Origin: Rhodoblastus sp. 17X3 | GTDB lineage: Bacteria; Pseudomonadota; Alphaproteobacteria; Rhizobiales; Beijerinckiaceae | Assembly (NCBI RefSeq): GCF_030056575.1 | Contig: NZ_JASHHX010000003.1 | Location: 225,922 to 289,921, forward strand | Direction of reading: 5' to 3' | DNA length: 64,000 bases | Shown here: one piece after another, positions 34,934-44,270 of the stretch | How positions within the stretch are numbered: the first letter of the stretch is position 1 | Layout of the letters: every line of letters starts with the position of its first letter | Translations under genes and position numbers: made by a program | Notes under the pieces: model-generated | What the model was told of the DNA's origin: nothing | The model's database searches: none | The model's input: only the letters and a program-made list of their open reading frames with translations

Positions 34934-36688
34934 TCAGTTTCGGGTGGTGAAGCAGCTGAAACCAGACGTCTTCAGAGCCTTGCAGACGGCTTCGGCCCTG
35001 GACTCTTCGAGGCCGGCGAAACGCGCGCGGTAGATCGTGCCGCCGCCCTTGCTCACTTTTTCCGTATAGGGTTTGGCCGAAGCGAGCAGCGAACCGCGCT
35101 GGGCCTTGGCCTTGGAGAGCAGCGCGGCGGCCTTGTCGGCGTCGTCGGTGGCGCCGATCTGGATCATCCAGCCGGGGACGGGGGGCTTGGTCGGCAGAGC
35201 CTGTTTCGACGTGGAAGCGCTCTCGTCGGTTTTTGAGACGGCCTTGGTCTCCAGCTTCGCCTCTTGCTTGAGTTCGGGCCGGACGGGCGGCTTGATCTCG
35301 ATGCGATTGTCAAGCTTGGCCTCGGATTTGGCCTCGGACCTGGTTTCCGCTTTGCCGCTCGGCTGGAAACGAACCGCCGCGCGCAGGGCTTCGCGGCCGG
35401 CCGGGCCGGCGATCCAGCGGCCTGCGGGCGTCACCGCGCCGGCGCTTTCATGGGCCTGCGCGCTGGTCGAGCCGTCGGCTGCACTGGCGTGACGCGCGAT
35501 GGTCGCGGTCGGCAGGCGGGTTTCCTCGTTCTCGCGGGAGGGCTGCGCCGCCGAGACATAGGCCGGACGCGGGCGAGGATCGGGGCTGACGGCGGCGACG
35601 GGCAGGCGCACCGGCGCATCGGACGCGGCGCTTTCGCTTGGCGGGGCCAGCACGACGGGCTTGCGCTCCGGTTCGCTCCTGGGCTCAACCTTGGCCTGGC
35701 GCGCCGGCTCTTCCTGTTCCGCGACGCGGGTCGCGCCGCGCGCCGAGCCGCCTTCGTCGATATATTTCTCGATCAGGGCTTCCATGTAATTGTCGCGCGA
35801 GCGTGCGGATTTGCCGCCCATCACCACCGAAACGATGTAATGGCCGTCGCGCTTGACGGAGCTGAGCAGGTTGAAGCCCGAAGCGGCCGTATAGCCGGTC
35901 TTGATGCCGTCCATGCCTTCGACGCGATCCATCAGATGGTTGTGATTGTGGATGCGCTGGCCGCGATAGGCGAATTCATGCATCGAAAAATAACGATAGT
36001 AGCGCGGGAAGCGCTCCTGGATCGAGCGGCCCAGTACGGCGAGGTCGGCGGCCGTGGTGATCTGTTCCGGGTTCGGCAGGCCGGAGGCGTTGCGATAGAA
36101 CGTATGGTTCATGCCGAGGGAATAGGCCTTGCGGGTCATCTGTTCGGCGAAATCGCTTTCCGTGCCGCCGACGGCCTCGGCGACCGCGACGGCGATGTCA
36201 TTGGCGGATTTGGTGCAGATGGCCTTGATGGCGTCCTCGACCCTGATCGTCTGGCCGGGGCGCAGGCCGAGCTTTGATGGCGACTGCGCGGCGGCGTGAG
36301 CCGAAATCTCGATCTCGTCGTTGAGGCTGAAACGGCCCTTTTCGAGCTGTTCGAACAGCAGGTAAAGCGTCATCACCTTGGTGACGGAGGCCGGATGCCG
36401 CGGCGCGTTTTCGTTGAGGCCATAGATCATCCGGCCGCTGGCGCCATCGACGACGATCGCGGCGGTGGCGCCGACGGGCGCGACGGCGCCGTTGCGATTC
36501 TGGCGCGCGGCGACGCGGGCGTGAACGCCCGAATGGCCGTGGTGGCGCGCGACATGCGCGTGATGCGCATGGCGATGGTGATGCCGGGCTTCCGCCGGCG
36601 TCGCAAGCCCGGCTCCAACCAAGGCGATGAGAATGCCGGATAGGGCCATGTTGGCGGCGAAACGGCTGCAAACGCTACGCTTGAACAT
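34934..36688 (-). CDS. D-alanyl-D-alanine carboxypeptidase (PBP5/6-type) with SPOR domain
   Basis: This 584-residue protein has a signal peptide, then an unusual His-rich stretch (HHHRHAHHAHVARHHGH, about 36-55), then a peptidase S11 domain with all three motifs: S-x-x-K in PASVTKVMT (about 101), S-A-N in CTKSANDIA (about 161) and K-T-G in GIKTGYTAASG (about 261). A long Lys/Glu/Pro-rich linker (330-500) leads to a C-terminal SPOR domain (WMIQIGATDDADKAAALL) that binds denuded septal glycan. It trims peptidoglycan stem peptides, probably at division sites. ATG 36688 gives the clean signal peptide. Confidence 0.93.
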   Translation of the reverse strand: MFKRSVCSRFAANMALSGILIALVGAGLATPAEARHHHRHAHHAHVARHHGHSGVHARVAARQNRNGAVAPVGATAAIVVDGASGRMIYGLNENAPRHPASVTKVMTLYLLFEQLEKGRFSLNDEIEISAHAAAQSPSKLGLRPGQTIRVEDAIKAICTKSANDIAVAVAEAVGGTESDFAEQMTRKAYSLGMNHTFYRNASGLPNPEQITTAADLAVLGRSIQERFPRYYRYFSMHEFAYRGQRIHNHNHLMDRVEGMDGIKTGYTAASGFNLLSSVKRDGHYIVSVVMGGKSARSRDNYMEALIEKYIDEGGSARGATRVAEQEEPARQAKVEPRSEPERKPVVLAPPSESAASDAPVRLPVAAVSPDPRPRPAYVSAAQPSRENEETRLPTATIARHASAADGSTSAQAHESAGAVTPAGRWIAGPAGREALRAAVRFQPSGKAETRSEAKSEAKLDNRIEIKPPVRPELKQEAKLETKAVSKTDESASTSKQALPTKPPVPGWMIQIGATDDADKAAALLSKAKAQRGSLLASAKPYTEKVSKGGGTIYRARFAGLEESRAEAVCKALKTSGFSCFTTRN

Positions 36689-36823
36689 ACATCTGTCCCG
36701 TTGAACCGTAAGGTCGTCCTTCCGGCGCAAAATAAGCTCGCCGTGACGATAACGTGACCAAAACCTATCGGAACGCGGTTACCCGGGCGTTAAAACCGCG
36801 CAATTTGAATTGTCAAAAAAATG

Positions 36824-36871
36824 TTGCACTGCACAAAAGACGCTTGACTTATTGTGCGGTGCATATAAATT
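36824..36871 (+). promoter_or_regulatory. Promoter with symmetric operator-like repeats upstream of the phasin gene
   Basis: TTGCACTGCACAA (36824-36836) and TTGTGCGGTGCATA (36852-36865) are inverted copies of each other, 12 of 13 positions matching, and each is itself TGC/GCA-symmetric. Between them is TTGACT (36844-36849), and TATAAATT (36864-36871) gives a -10 within or just after the second copy. TGC-rich paired sites are known for the PHA regulator PhaR. A repressor bound here would cover the promoter, so PHA-responsive control of the phasin gene is likely. Confidence 0.65.
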
Positions 36872-36945
36872 GACGTCATGAGCAGCGGAGAGTTCGCGCT
36901 CAGGGTTCTCAGGCCGCCCAGCGGCCCTTACGACAGGTGTCGACA

Positions 36946-37284
36946 ATGGCTATCAATTTCGATCAGTATCAGACTTTCGGCAAGGACCAGTTCGAGGCCG
37001 TTCAGGCCGCCGCGACCGAAGTTTCCAAGCAGCTCCAGGCGATCGCCGCCGAAACCACCGACTATTCCAAGCGTTCGCTGGAAAGCGGCTCGGCTTTCGT
37101 TGAGAAGCTTCTCGGCGTGACCAAGTTCGAGCAGGCCATCGCCCTGCAGCAGGAATTCGCCAAGACCTCCTATGAAGGCTTCGTAGCCGAAGTTTCCAAG
37201 CTCGGCGAGCTCTATGCCAACGTCGCCAAGGAAGCGTTCAAGCCGGTTGAAGGCGCGATCGCCAAGGTCAAGGCCGCCGCTTGA
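36946..37284 (+). CDS. Phasin family protein (PHA granule-associated)
   Basis: This 112-residue all-helical protein is of the Hyphomicrobiales phasin_2 type: FDQYQTFGKDQFEAVQAAATE, ALQQEFAKTSYEGFVAEVSKLGELY and a terminal KPVEGAIAKVKAA. Phasins coat polyhydroxyalkanoate granules and influence their number and size. ATG 36946 is preferred to GTG 36937. The gene stands alone between a symmetric promoter and downstream hairpins and looks highly expressed, with strongly biased codon use. Confidence 0.92.
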   Translation: MAINFDQYQTFGKDQFEAVQAAATEVSKQLQAIAAETTDYSKRSLESGSAFVEKLLGVTKFEQAIALQQEFAKTSYEGFVAEVSKLGELYANVAKEAFKPVEGAIAKVKAAA

Positions 37285-37349
37285 TTTTTCTGATCGGGAC
37301 GCCGCGTCGCGTATCTGGCGAGGCTCCCCGGACGTCGCGTTGGTTGGTC

Positions 37350-37378
37350 GTTCAGGCTCGGCGTTTTTGAGCCTGAAC
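37350..37378 (+). terminator. Hairpin downstream of phasin gene
   Basis: GTTCAGGCTC and GAGCCTGAAC form a perfect 10-bp stem with loop GGCGTTTTT. The T run is in the loop and not after the stem, so it may act as an mRNA-stabilising hairpin or a weak terminator. A better terminator follows at 37426. Confidence 0.5.
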
Positions 37379-37425
37379 CATCCGCGAGTTTCGTAGCGTT
37401 AGAGTTTGTCTGCGTCGCAATGAGA

Positions 37426-37457
37426 AAGCCCGACCCTGGTGGTCGGGCTTTTCTTTT
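37426..37457 (+). terminator. Rho-independent terminator downstream of phasin gene
   Basis: AAGCCCGACC, loop CTGGT and GGTCGGGCTT form a perfect 10-bp stem followed by TTCTTTT. It ends the phasin transcript about 140 bases after the stop codon. Confidence 0.9.
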
Positions 37458-37575
37458 GCGTTTGGTGGATCGGTTTCCCGGTGGCGCGCGTAATAAAGGC
37501 GGATCGCGTCTCAACCATGGGCGGCAAGCCGAAAATTTGGGCGAAATCGGACCTGTAAGGAGGCAGACAAAAGAC

Positions 37576-37647
37576 ATGGCGACTCAGGTTGGGGCGAGGC
37601 CATTTTTCCAAGCCGCGCACTTACTGTGGACAAATTTTCCAAGTTGA
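37576..37647 (+). CDS. Possible 23-residue small ORF between phasin and clpS genes
   Basis: The 611-bp interval 37285-37895 holds two hairpins and little else. A strong AAGGAGG (37557-37563) precedes ATG 37576 by 12 bases, opening a 23-codon frame (MATQVGARPFFQAAHLLWTN plus three residues). Spacing is a little long. It could be a small protein, a leader peptide, or chance. The remainder up to 37895 shows nothing I can name. Confidence 0.25.
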   Translation: MATQVGARPFFQAAHLLWTNFPS

Positions 37648-37895
37648 TTTCAGGGGCGCATTTTCCATGAGGCCCGCAATTAGGTTTCAGGCAAGAATTG
37701 AAGCGCAGACTTGCGAGTCGTTAAAAATTTTCGGCCCGGTCTGGCGGACCCGGCAGGCGGCGCATAAATTGCATGAAGGAGATGGGGCTCAAACGGTTCG
37801 ACGGGCGCTCGCAATGAAGACGAAATTTTCGTGCTGAATGGGAGATGTTGCGGGTCGGGACGGGGAATTCATCGGATCTTGAGGAGAGGACGGCG

Positions 37896-38342
37896 GTGTC
37901 CACGCGAAAAAGCAACCCCAAACGGATCGATGCAAGCCGCATGGCCCAGGCGCGCGACATCAATCTGACGCGCCGGCTTTCCACGACGGTCCCGCGCATG
38001 GCGGGCAAGGGCGGTCGCAAATCCAGCAATGATGGCCCGGGAAATGGAACCGGCACTGCGGTCATCGCCCGGACCAAGACGCAGACCCAGCGTCCGTCCA
38101 TGTATCGCGTTTTGTTGTTGAACGATGATTATACCCCGATGGACTTTGTCATCGGTGTATTGTGCTCGTTTTTTCACAAGAATTTCGACGACGCCAACAG
38201 AATCATGTGGCAAGTTCATAATAATGGCGTCGGAGAATGTGGCGTATATACATATGAAGTCGCTGACACCAAGGTGACCCAGGTGATGGATCACGCCAGA
38301 AAGCATCAGCACCCGCTGCAATGCGTAATGGAAAAGAAGTGA
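37896..38342 (+). CDS. clpS: ATP-dependent Clp protease adaptor ClpS
   Basis: The C-terminal half is a standard Clp[21 protein letters not shown], a central [20 protein letters not shown] and a final [10 protein letters not shown]. It hands N-degron substrates to ClpA and blocks others. GTG 37896 follows GAGGAGAGG and is chosen, giving 148 residues. That leaves a basic, unstructured N-terminus of about 65 residues, longer than usual; ATG 37995 would give a more standard 115-residue protein but lacks a ribosome site. It lies 10 bases upstream of clpA. Confidence 0.9.
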   Translation: MSTRKSNPKRIDASRMAQARDINLTRRLSTTVPRMAGKGGRKSSNDGPGNGTGTAVIARTKTQTQRPSMYRVLLLNDDYTPMDFVIGVLCSFFHKNFDDANRIMWQVHNNGVGECGVYTYEVADTKVTQVMDHARKHQHPLQCVMEKK

Positions 38343-38352
38343 GGTTGAACTT

Positions 38353-40779
38353 ATGCCGTCATTCTCTCGCAACCTCGAACAAACCCTCCACCGCGCGCTT
38401 GCCGCTGCGTCAGAGCGCCGGCATGAATACGCCACGCTTGAACATCTTTTGCTGAGCTTGCTGGACGATGCCGAAGCAGCCGCCGTCATGCGCGCCTGCT
38501 CGGTCGATCTTGAGGTTTTGCGGAAGAATCTGACCGGCTATATCGAGAACGAGCTCGATAACCTCACCACCGAATTGCAGGAAGATCCCAAGCCGACCTC
38601 GGGGTTCCAGCGGGTGATCCAGCGCGCCGTGATCCATGTGCAGTCCTCCGGCCGCGAGGAAGTCACCGGCGCGAATGTGCTGGTCGCGATCTTCGCCGAG
38701 CGCGAGAGCCACGCCGCCTATTTCCTGCAGGAGCAGGAAATGACCCGTTACGACGCGGTCAATTACATCAGCCACGGCATCGCCAAGCGCCCCGGCCACA
38801 CCGAAGGCGCCAAGGCCCAGCGCGGCGCCGAGGAGGATGCCGAGCGCAGCGACACGGGCCGTGAGGGCAAGGATCAGGAATCCAAGAAAAAGGAAACCGC
38901 GCTAGAGGCTTATTGCATCAACCTCAACAACAAGGCGAAGGACGGCAGGATCGACCCGCTGATCGGGCGCGAGGCGGAAGTTCTGCGCACGATCCAGGTC
39001 CTGTGCCGCCGGCACAAGAACAACCCGCTGCTCGTCGGCGACCCCGGCGTCGGCAAGACGGCGATCGCCGAGGGTCTCGCGCGGAAGATCGTCAAGGGCG
39101 AAACGCCGGAAGTGCTCAAGGGCGCGACCGTTTTTGCGCTGGACATGGGCGCGCTGCTCGCGGGCACGCGCTATCGCGGCGATTTCGAGGAGCGCCTCAA
39201 GCAGGTGATGAAGGAGATCGAGCAGCACAAGAAGGCGATCCTGTTCATCGACGAAATTCACACGGTGATTGGCGCCGGCGCGACATCCGGCGGTTCGATG
39301 GACGCCTCCAACCTGCTGAAGCCGGCGCTCGCCCAGGGCGGCCTGCGCTGCATCGGCTCGACCACCTACAAGGAATTCCGGCAATATTTCGAGAAGGACC
39401 GGGCTCTGGTCCGGCGCTTCCAGAAGATTGACGTCAACGAGCCGTCGATCCCGGACACGATCGAAATCCTCAAAGGCCTCAAGCCCTATTTCGAGGAGTT
39501 CCACAAGCTGCGCTACACCAATGACGCCATCAAGGCCGCGGTGGAGCTGTCGGCCCGCTATATCCATGACCGCAAGTTGCCGGACAAGGCGATCGACGTG
39601 ATCGACGAGACCGGCGCTTCGCAGATGCTGATCACGGAATCGAAGCGCAAGCGGACGATCGGCGTCAAGGAGATCGAGGCCACCATCGCGACCATGGCGC
39701 GGATTCCGCCGAAAACCGTGTCGAAGGACGACGCCGCGGTGCTGCAGAATCTCGACACTACGTTGAAGCGGGTGGTCTATGGCCAGGACGACGCCATTTC
39801 GGCGCTCGTCGCCTCGATCAAGCTGGCGCGCGCCGGTCTGCGGGACGCCGAGAAGCCGATCGGCAGCTATCTGTTCTCTGGCCCGACTGGCGTCGGCAAG
39901 ACGGAAGTCGCCAATCAGCTCGCCAATTCGCTTGGCGTCGAGCTGGTGCGCTTCGACATGTCCGAATATATGGAGCGGCACACCGTCAGCCGGCTGATCG
40001 GCGCGCCTCCCGGCTATGTCGGCTTCGAACAGGGCGGGTTGCTGACCGATGCGGTCGACCAGCATCCGCATTGCGTGCTGCTGCTCGACGAAATCGAGAA
40101 AGCCCATCCGGACCTTTACAACATCCTGTTGCAGGTCATGGATCACGGCAAGCTGACGGATCACAACGGCAAGCAGATCAGCTTCCGTAACGTTATTCTG
40201 GTGATGACCACCAATGCCGGCGCGGCCGATATGGCCAGGGCGGCGTTTGGTTTCACCCAGAACAAGCGGACCGGCGACGATGTGGAGGCGATCAACCGCA
40301 TGTTCGCGCCGGAATTCCGCAACCGTCTCGACGCCATCGTGCCCTTCGCCCATCTGCCGACCGAGGTCATCGCCAAGGTTGTCGACAAGTTCGTCATGCA
40401 GCTTGAGGCGCAGCTCGCGGATCGCAATGTTTCGATCGAGCTGTCCGACGAGGCGCGGGCCTGGCTCATCGAGCGCGGTTACGATCAGGCCATGGGCGCG
40501 CGGCCAATGGCGCGGGTCATCCAGACCCATATCAAGACGCCGCTGGCCGACGAGGTCCTGTTCGGCCGCCTGAAGAACGGCGGCACGGTTCGGGTCGTCA
40601 CGGCGGGCGCCGGGGCGGATTCGAAGCTGGTCTTCGTCTTCCCCGACGGTCCGGTGCTGCCCCGTCCCGACAAGGAGATCGTCGAGGCGACGCGCAAGAA
40701 GGTCCGTCCCGAGCCGGAAGTGCGCGCCCGCACTCGCAAGCCCAAGGCGGCGCCCGCGCCCGCCAGTTCGGAAGAATAA
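38353..40779 (+). CDS. clpA: ATP-dependent Clp protease ATP-binding subunit ClpA
   Basis: This 808-residue AAA+ unfoldase has an N-terminal double Clp-N repeat (1-145), a Glu/Lys-rich linker, D1 with Walker A GDPGVGKT (about 230) and Walker [10 protein letters not shown], and D2 with GPTGVGKT (about 511), [13 protein letters not shown] and the C-terminal D2-small domain. It feeds proteins to ClpP; the adaptor clpS is directly upstream. A Lys/Arg/Pro-rich tail ends the protein. A hairpin follows the stop. Confidence 0.96.
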   Translation: MPSFSRNLEQTLHRALAAASERRHEYATLEHLLLSLLDDAEAAAVMRACSVDLEVLRKNLTGYIENELDNLTTELQEDPKPTSGFQRVIQRAVIHVQSSGREEVTGANVLVAIFAERESHAAYFLQEQEMTRYDAVNYISHGIAKRPGHTEGAKAQRGAEEDAERSDTGREGKDQESKKKETALEAYCINLNNKAKDGRIDPLIGREAEVLRTIQVLCRRHKNNPLLVGDPGVGKTAIAEGLARKIVKGETPEVLKGATVFALDMGALLAGTRYRGDFEERLKQVMKEIEQHKKAILFIDEIHTVIGAGATSGGSMDASNLLKPALAQGGLRCIGSTTYKEFRQYFEKDRALVRRFQKIDVNEPSIPDTIEILKGLKPYFEEFHKLRYTNDAIKAAVELSARYIHDRKLPDKAIDVIDETGASQMLITESKRKRTIGVKEIEATIATMARIPPKTVSKDDAAVLQNLDTTLKRVVYGQDDAISALVASIKLARAGLRDAEKPIGSYLFSGPTGVGKTEVANQLANSLGVELVRFDMSEYMERHTVSRLIGAPPGYVGFEQGGLLTDAVDQHPHCVLLLDEIEKAHPDLYNILLQVMDHGKLTDHNGKQISFRNVILVMTTNAGAADMARAAFGFTQNKRTGDDVEAINRMFAPEFRNRLDAIVPFAHLPTEVIAKVVDKFVMQLEAQLADRNVSIELSDEARAWLIERGYDQAMGARPMARVIQTHIKTPLADEVLFGRLKNGGTVRVVTAGAGADSKLVFVFPDGPVLPRPDKEIVEATRKKVRPEPEVRARTRKPKAAPAPASSEE

Positions 40780-40806
40780 GGGTCAGTTCATTGCGAATGA
40801 AAGAGA

Positions 40807-40838
40807 CGGCGACCGAAAGGCCGCCGTTTCCTATTTGG
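40807..40838 (+). terminator. Probable terminator after clpA
   Basis: ACGGCG-A-CC, loop GAAA, GG-C-CGCCGT forms an 8-bp stem with one mismatch and is followed by TTCCTATTT. It lies 28 bases after the clpA stop. Confidence 0.55.
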
Positions 40839-40981
40839 CGGCCTCGAACGGGGCGGCGCCGGCGGCGATGTCACGTTTTTGCGAAGCGCTGAACCGCCAA
40901 GCCTGATCGTCGTTATGCAGGGGAGGCGATGGCAAAACGAGCGGTCCCAATCGTCTGCCGTGACATGAAGGATCTGGCGTC

Positions 40982-42220
40982 ATGGGGGATACGCAGAAAC
41001 ATGCGGCGGCCCTTGGAGCGGCGACGATCGGCGAAGTCCTCACCACAGCAGGTTACGCCTCCGTGCTCGCGCAGCTGACGGCCGGCCAGCACATTCAATT
41101 GCAAACCTATCTCGACGCTTTGGTGATCGATCCCGTGGTGCAGCAGGAGGCCAATGACGTCCTGCGCAAAGGGACGAAAATCTACGGCCAGATCGTCTAT
41201 ACCGACCCCGAGGCGAGGCGGCGCGCGGACAAGGTGATGCGGGCCTATGTCCCCTTGCATCAGCTCGATGATTGCGTCCGCCTGCAATTGACGCCGCTGC
41301 TGGATTCAAAGGCGCTTGTTCCGACCACGGACAATCCCGACGAGTCGGATTATCTCGACAAGGTTCGCAAGACGCTTGAATATCATGGCGTATGGCTGCG
41401 CCTGTCGCCCAAAATGGTGAGGGACGCCGACGATCCTTCGCGTTGGGTGAAGGATCCAAGGCATTTCGAAGTCTGGCTTTCGCTCGGCCCGAGAGGCGAT
41501 ACCATTCCGACCAGCACCGGACGGATCGATCGCCAGGCCTTGCTCTCGACCCAGGTCATCGGCGCCAATTATTACGAAAAAGTCGACCAGGGACCGGTTC
41601 AAAGCGCATTGGACCGCGAAGTTCGACGGCTCTCCTCCGAAATCGAGGACGGAATGCAGCTTCATATCGAGATCGCCCGAATCCGGCGCGAGGCGACGGT
41701 CGGCGTCGTCGAGGCGTCGGATTTTCTGGGCGGCGCCGATTTCCCGAGCATGGACATCTGGGACGGGCCGCACAAGATTCTGGTGCGCGCGATGAACCTG
41801 ATGAACGAGGGTCGAGTCTGGGGCGCGCGCGCTCTGTTGATCGTCTCGGCGATCGCCGTCCGTGACGCGGCGAACCTCCTTCACAAATATATCGACAAGT
41901 CGACCTCGGGCGCCGAGAGATCTGTCAAGGTGCTGAAGGTGGCGCGAACGGCGGGAAAGGTCGCGGAGGTGGGGCTGGCGGTGACCGGCGTCGGCGCCCT
42001 CGCCCTTTCGGGAAGCGCGGGGGCTGGTACGGTCGCGGTGACGGAATCCTCAGTCGATGCGCTCGCCGAACGCGAAGTGGGGCGTTATCTTGCCCGCAAT
42101 CCCGACCTGGCCGGTGAATTGAACCAGGTAAGGCTCGCGCCCGGTCCGAGGGGAACGATCCTCGGAAATGTGAAAGGCGGCCATAGCGCAGGCGCCGGCG
42201 AAGGCTTCTCTCACTGGTGA
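40982..42220 (+). CDS. Unrecognised 412-residue protein
   Basis: I do not recognise a family. Residues 1-130 look helical and acidic. Residues 130-210 hold a mixed segment (GVWLRLSPKMVRDADDPSRW, HFEVWLSLGPRGDTIPTSTG). Residues 215-320 are helical (SSEIEDGMQLHIEIARIRRE). Residues 325-355 are small-residue hydrophobic (GKVAEVGLAVTGVGALAL), perhaps a membrane-inserting segment, and the end is Gly/His-rich (NVKGGHSAGAGEGFSHW). No signal peptide. AAGGAT precedes ATG 40982. It stands alone between clpA and a convergent oxidoreductase. A C-terminal hydrophobic segment plus short Gly/His tail is reminiscent of secreted effectors or toxins, but this is speculation. Confidence 0.75.
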   Translation: MGDTQKHAAALGAATIGEVLTTAGYASVLAQLTAGQHIQLQTYLDALVIDPVVQQEANDVLRKGTKIYGQIVYTDPEARRRADKVMRAYVPLHQLDDCVRLQLTPLLDSKALVPTTDNPDESDYLDKVRKTLEYHGVWLRLSPKMVRDADDPSRWVKDPRHFEVWLSLGPRGDTIPTSTGRIDRQALLSTQVIGANYYEKVDQGPVQSALDREVRRLSSEIEDGMQLHIEIARIRREATVGVVEASDFLGGADFPSMDIWDGPHKILVRAMNLMNEGRVWGARALLIVSAIAVRDAANLLHKYIDKSTSGAERSVKVLKVARTAGKVAEVGLAVTGVGALALSGSAGAGTVAVTESSVDALAEREVGRYLARNPDLAGELNQVRLAPGPRGTILGNVKGGHSAGAGEGFSHW

Positions 42221-42238
42221 CGCGCAATCGTCCCGCGC

Positions 42239-43369
42239 TCAATTCTTCTGCTCGAACTGCGGCGACGCGAGCCGCGCGATCAACCGCGCCATCGCCAGCG
42301 ACGAGGTCAGGCCGGGCGATTCGATCCCGAAGCAATTGACGAGGCCGCTGACGCCATGGACGTCCGGCCCGTCGATGCGGAAATCGGCGTTTTCGGCGCC
42401 GGGACCGCTGATTTTCGGCCGGATTCCGCAATAGGAGCTGGCGATGTCCCGCTCAGCGACGCCCGGCCAATAGGTCCGCACGGCGGCGCGGAGAGCCTCC
42501 TCCTGGCCCGAGATAGGCGCATAATCGAGCTCTTCGACCCAATGGACATCCGGCCCGAGCTTGATGCCGCCCGCGAGATCGAGCGTCACATGCACGCCGA
42601 GACCGCCCTCGACGGGGAGCGGATAGATCAGGCGGGAAAAGGGCGCGCGGCCGGAAACCGAATAATAATCGCCCTTGGCCAGGAAACGGGGCGGGATCAG
42701 CGCGGCGGGATAGCCCTGAATATTTTGCGCGACCGCGTGGGCGCCGTGTCCAGCGCAATTGATCACGACCCGGCAGGAGACGGCGCCGCTCTCGCTGCCG
42801 TCCTCTCCGCCGCTCGTCCTGACCTCGAACTCTTCGCCGCGCCGGGCGATTCCAGCGACCCGCGTCCGGAAGGCGAGTTGCGCGCCTTTGGCCTCGGCTT
42901 CGCCCTGAAGCGCCAGCATCAGCGCGGCGCTGTCGACGATCCCGGTTGAGGGCGAGAGCAGGGCGGCGACGCATTCGATCTCCGGCTCAAGTTCGCGCGC
43001 CGCCGCGCCGTCGAGCCAGACCAGATCGTCAACGCCGTTCTTGCGTCCCTGTTCGCGCAAGGCGGCCAGCCGGGCGAGCTGTTTTTCCTCGGTCGCCAGG
43101 ATCAGCTTGCCGAGGCGCCGCGCCGGGACGCCACGCTCGCGGCAAAAATCATAAAGCAGTTCGCGCCCGGCCACGCATAGCTGCGCCTTGAGGCTGGCTT
43201 CCGGATAATAAAGCCCTGCGTGGATGACTTCGGAATTGCGCGACGACGTATGAAGGCCAATAGACTTTTCCGCCTCGATGACCAGCACGTCGCGGCCCGG
43301 CGTCGACAGCGCGCGCGCGACGGCGAGCCCGACAACTCCGGCTCCGACGACGACCGCATCCACATCCAT
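42239..43369 (-). CDS. FAD-dependent oxidoreductase, L-2-hydroxyglutarate oxidase-like
   Basis: This 376-residue DAO-family flavoprotein opens DAVVVGAGVVGLAVARAL with EAEKSIGLHTSSRNSEVIHAGLYY, the signature of the L-2-hydroxyglutarate dehydrogenase/LhgO group. VINCAGHGAHAVAQ, GDYYSVSGRAPFSRLIYPLP and a final CFGIESPGLTSSLAMARL complete the pattern. It probably oxidises L-2-hydroxyglutarate or a similar 2-hydroxyacid to the keto acid. It lies 1 base downstream of the ion-channel gene on the same strand and convergent with the orphan gene. Confidence 0.88.
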   Translation of the reverse strand: MDVDAVVVGAGVVGLAVARALSTPGRDVLVIEAEKSIGLHTSSRNSEVIHAGLYYPEASLKAQLCVAGRELLYDFCRERGVPARRLGKLILATEEKQLARLAALREQGRKNGVDDLVWLDGAAARELEPEIECVAALLSPSTGIVDSAALMLALQGEAEAKGAQLAFRTRVAGIARRGEEFEVRTSGGEDGSESGAVSCRVVINCAGHGAHAVAQNIQGYPAALIPPRFLAKGDYYSVSGRAPFSRLIYPLPVEGGLGVHVTLDLAGGIKLGPDVHWVEELDYAPISGQEEALRAAVRTYWPGVAERDIASSYCGIRPKISGPGAENADFRIDGPDVHGVSGLVNCFGIESPGLTSSLAMARLIARLASPQFEQKN

Positions 43370-43370
43370 C

Positions 43371-44054
43371 TTATTTTGCCTGTTCGATGTGCAGCGACAC
43401 CAGCCGTGCGATCAGGATCGCGGGAAAGAGCTGTCCGCAGATGGATTCGAGATTGCACAGGCTGCGCGCGATCGGATGGATGGGAAACATGTCGCCAAAG
43501 CCGACCGAGGTCAGCGTAGTGAAGCTGAAATAGATGGTGTCGGCGCCGAGGCGCGGACTATCCGCGATGACGAGATTTTCGAAGGCGCCGGGGAAGGTCT
43601 CGCCGATGAACAGGTAAAGCGCAACGAAGATAAGGGCGATCAGCATATAGAGCAGGACAGCGCCGATGATGCGGTGAATGGTGACGGGGCCTTTGGCGAA
43701 GACGGCGCGCGCCACGACCAGCGCGAAAGTGAGCGAAAGAGTCAGCCACAGGCTCGCGATCAAATAGATATGCGGGTGCAGCGCGCCCTGCTGCTCCCGG
43801 ACCAGTTTCAAGGTGAAATGCATGACGACCGCGACGGCGATGGGAATCAGCACGATCCAGCGGGCCGAAAGCACGTAGACCCCGGCGGCCATCACGGCGA
43901 CGACGAGAACGCCCAGCGGCGTGAACGCGAAGCCGATCGTGGCCTGAATCGGCACAAGGGCGAACAGCAGCACCGCCAAAAAGATCGTCAGGCCAGTGAG
44001 GATCGGATCGCCGAATTTTTCTCGAAACGCCAGAAATCGCTCATTGCGGATCAT
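43371..44054 (-). CDS. Potassium channel family protein
   Basis: This 227-residue protein has about five or six hydrophobic helices and a C-terminal pore region, TLTSVGFGDMFP (about 178-188), where the usual TVGYGD filter appears as SVGFGD. Such sequences occur in bacterial two-helix K+ channels preceded by extra helices. No cytoplasmic regulatory domain is present. It is followed directly by the FAD oxidoreductase gene and should be co-transcribed with it. Ion selectivity is inferred from the filter. Confidence 0.85.
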   Translation of the reverse strand: MIRNERFLAFREKFGDPILTGLTIFLAVLLFALVPIQATIGFAFTPLGVLVVAVMAAGVYVLSARWIVLIPIAVAVVMHFTLKLVREQQGALHPHIYLIASLWLTLSLTFALVVARAVFAKGPVTIHRIIGAVLLYMLIALIFVALYLFIGETFPGAFENLVIADSPRLGADTIYFSFTTLTSVGFGDMFPIHPIARSLCNLESICGQLFPAILIARLVSLHIEQAK

Positions 44055-44270
44055 GTCTCGTCCCCGTTTGTCCCAGCCTCGTTTTTACGGGCCCTTCGCT
44101 TTCGCGCCAAGCAGCTTCCGCTGCCGCGGAAAACTCGGATTGTTCACGCGAGTCCTGCGGCGGGGGAACTTTTTACCCTGCCGTCGATTGCCCATGGAGG
44201 TCCTGCGGCGGTTGGCCGGCGCAGGCGAAAAAAGCGCCCTCGCCGGCGCCGAAAATTGGGGAGGGGGCTG

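Noticed and set aside
38902..40530. 542-codon open frame antisense to clpA
   Set aside because: clpA is unambiguous; the shadow has no ribosome site or domain.
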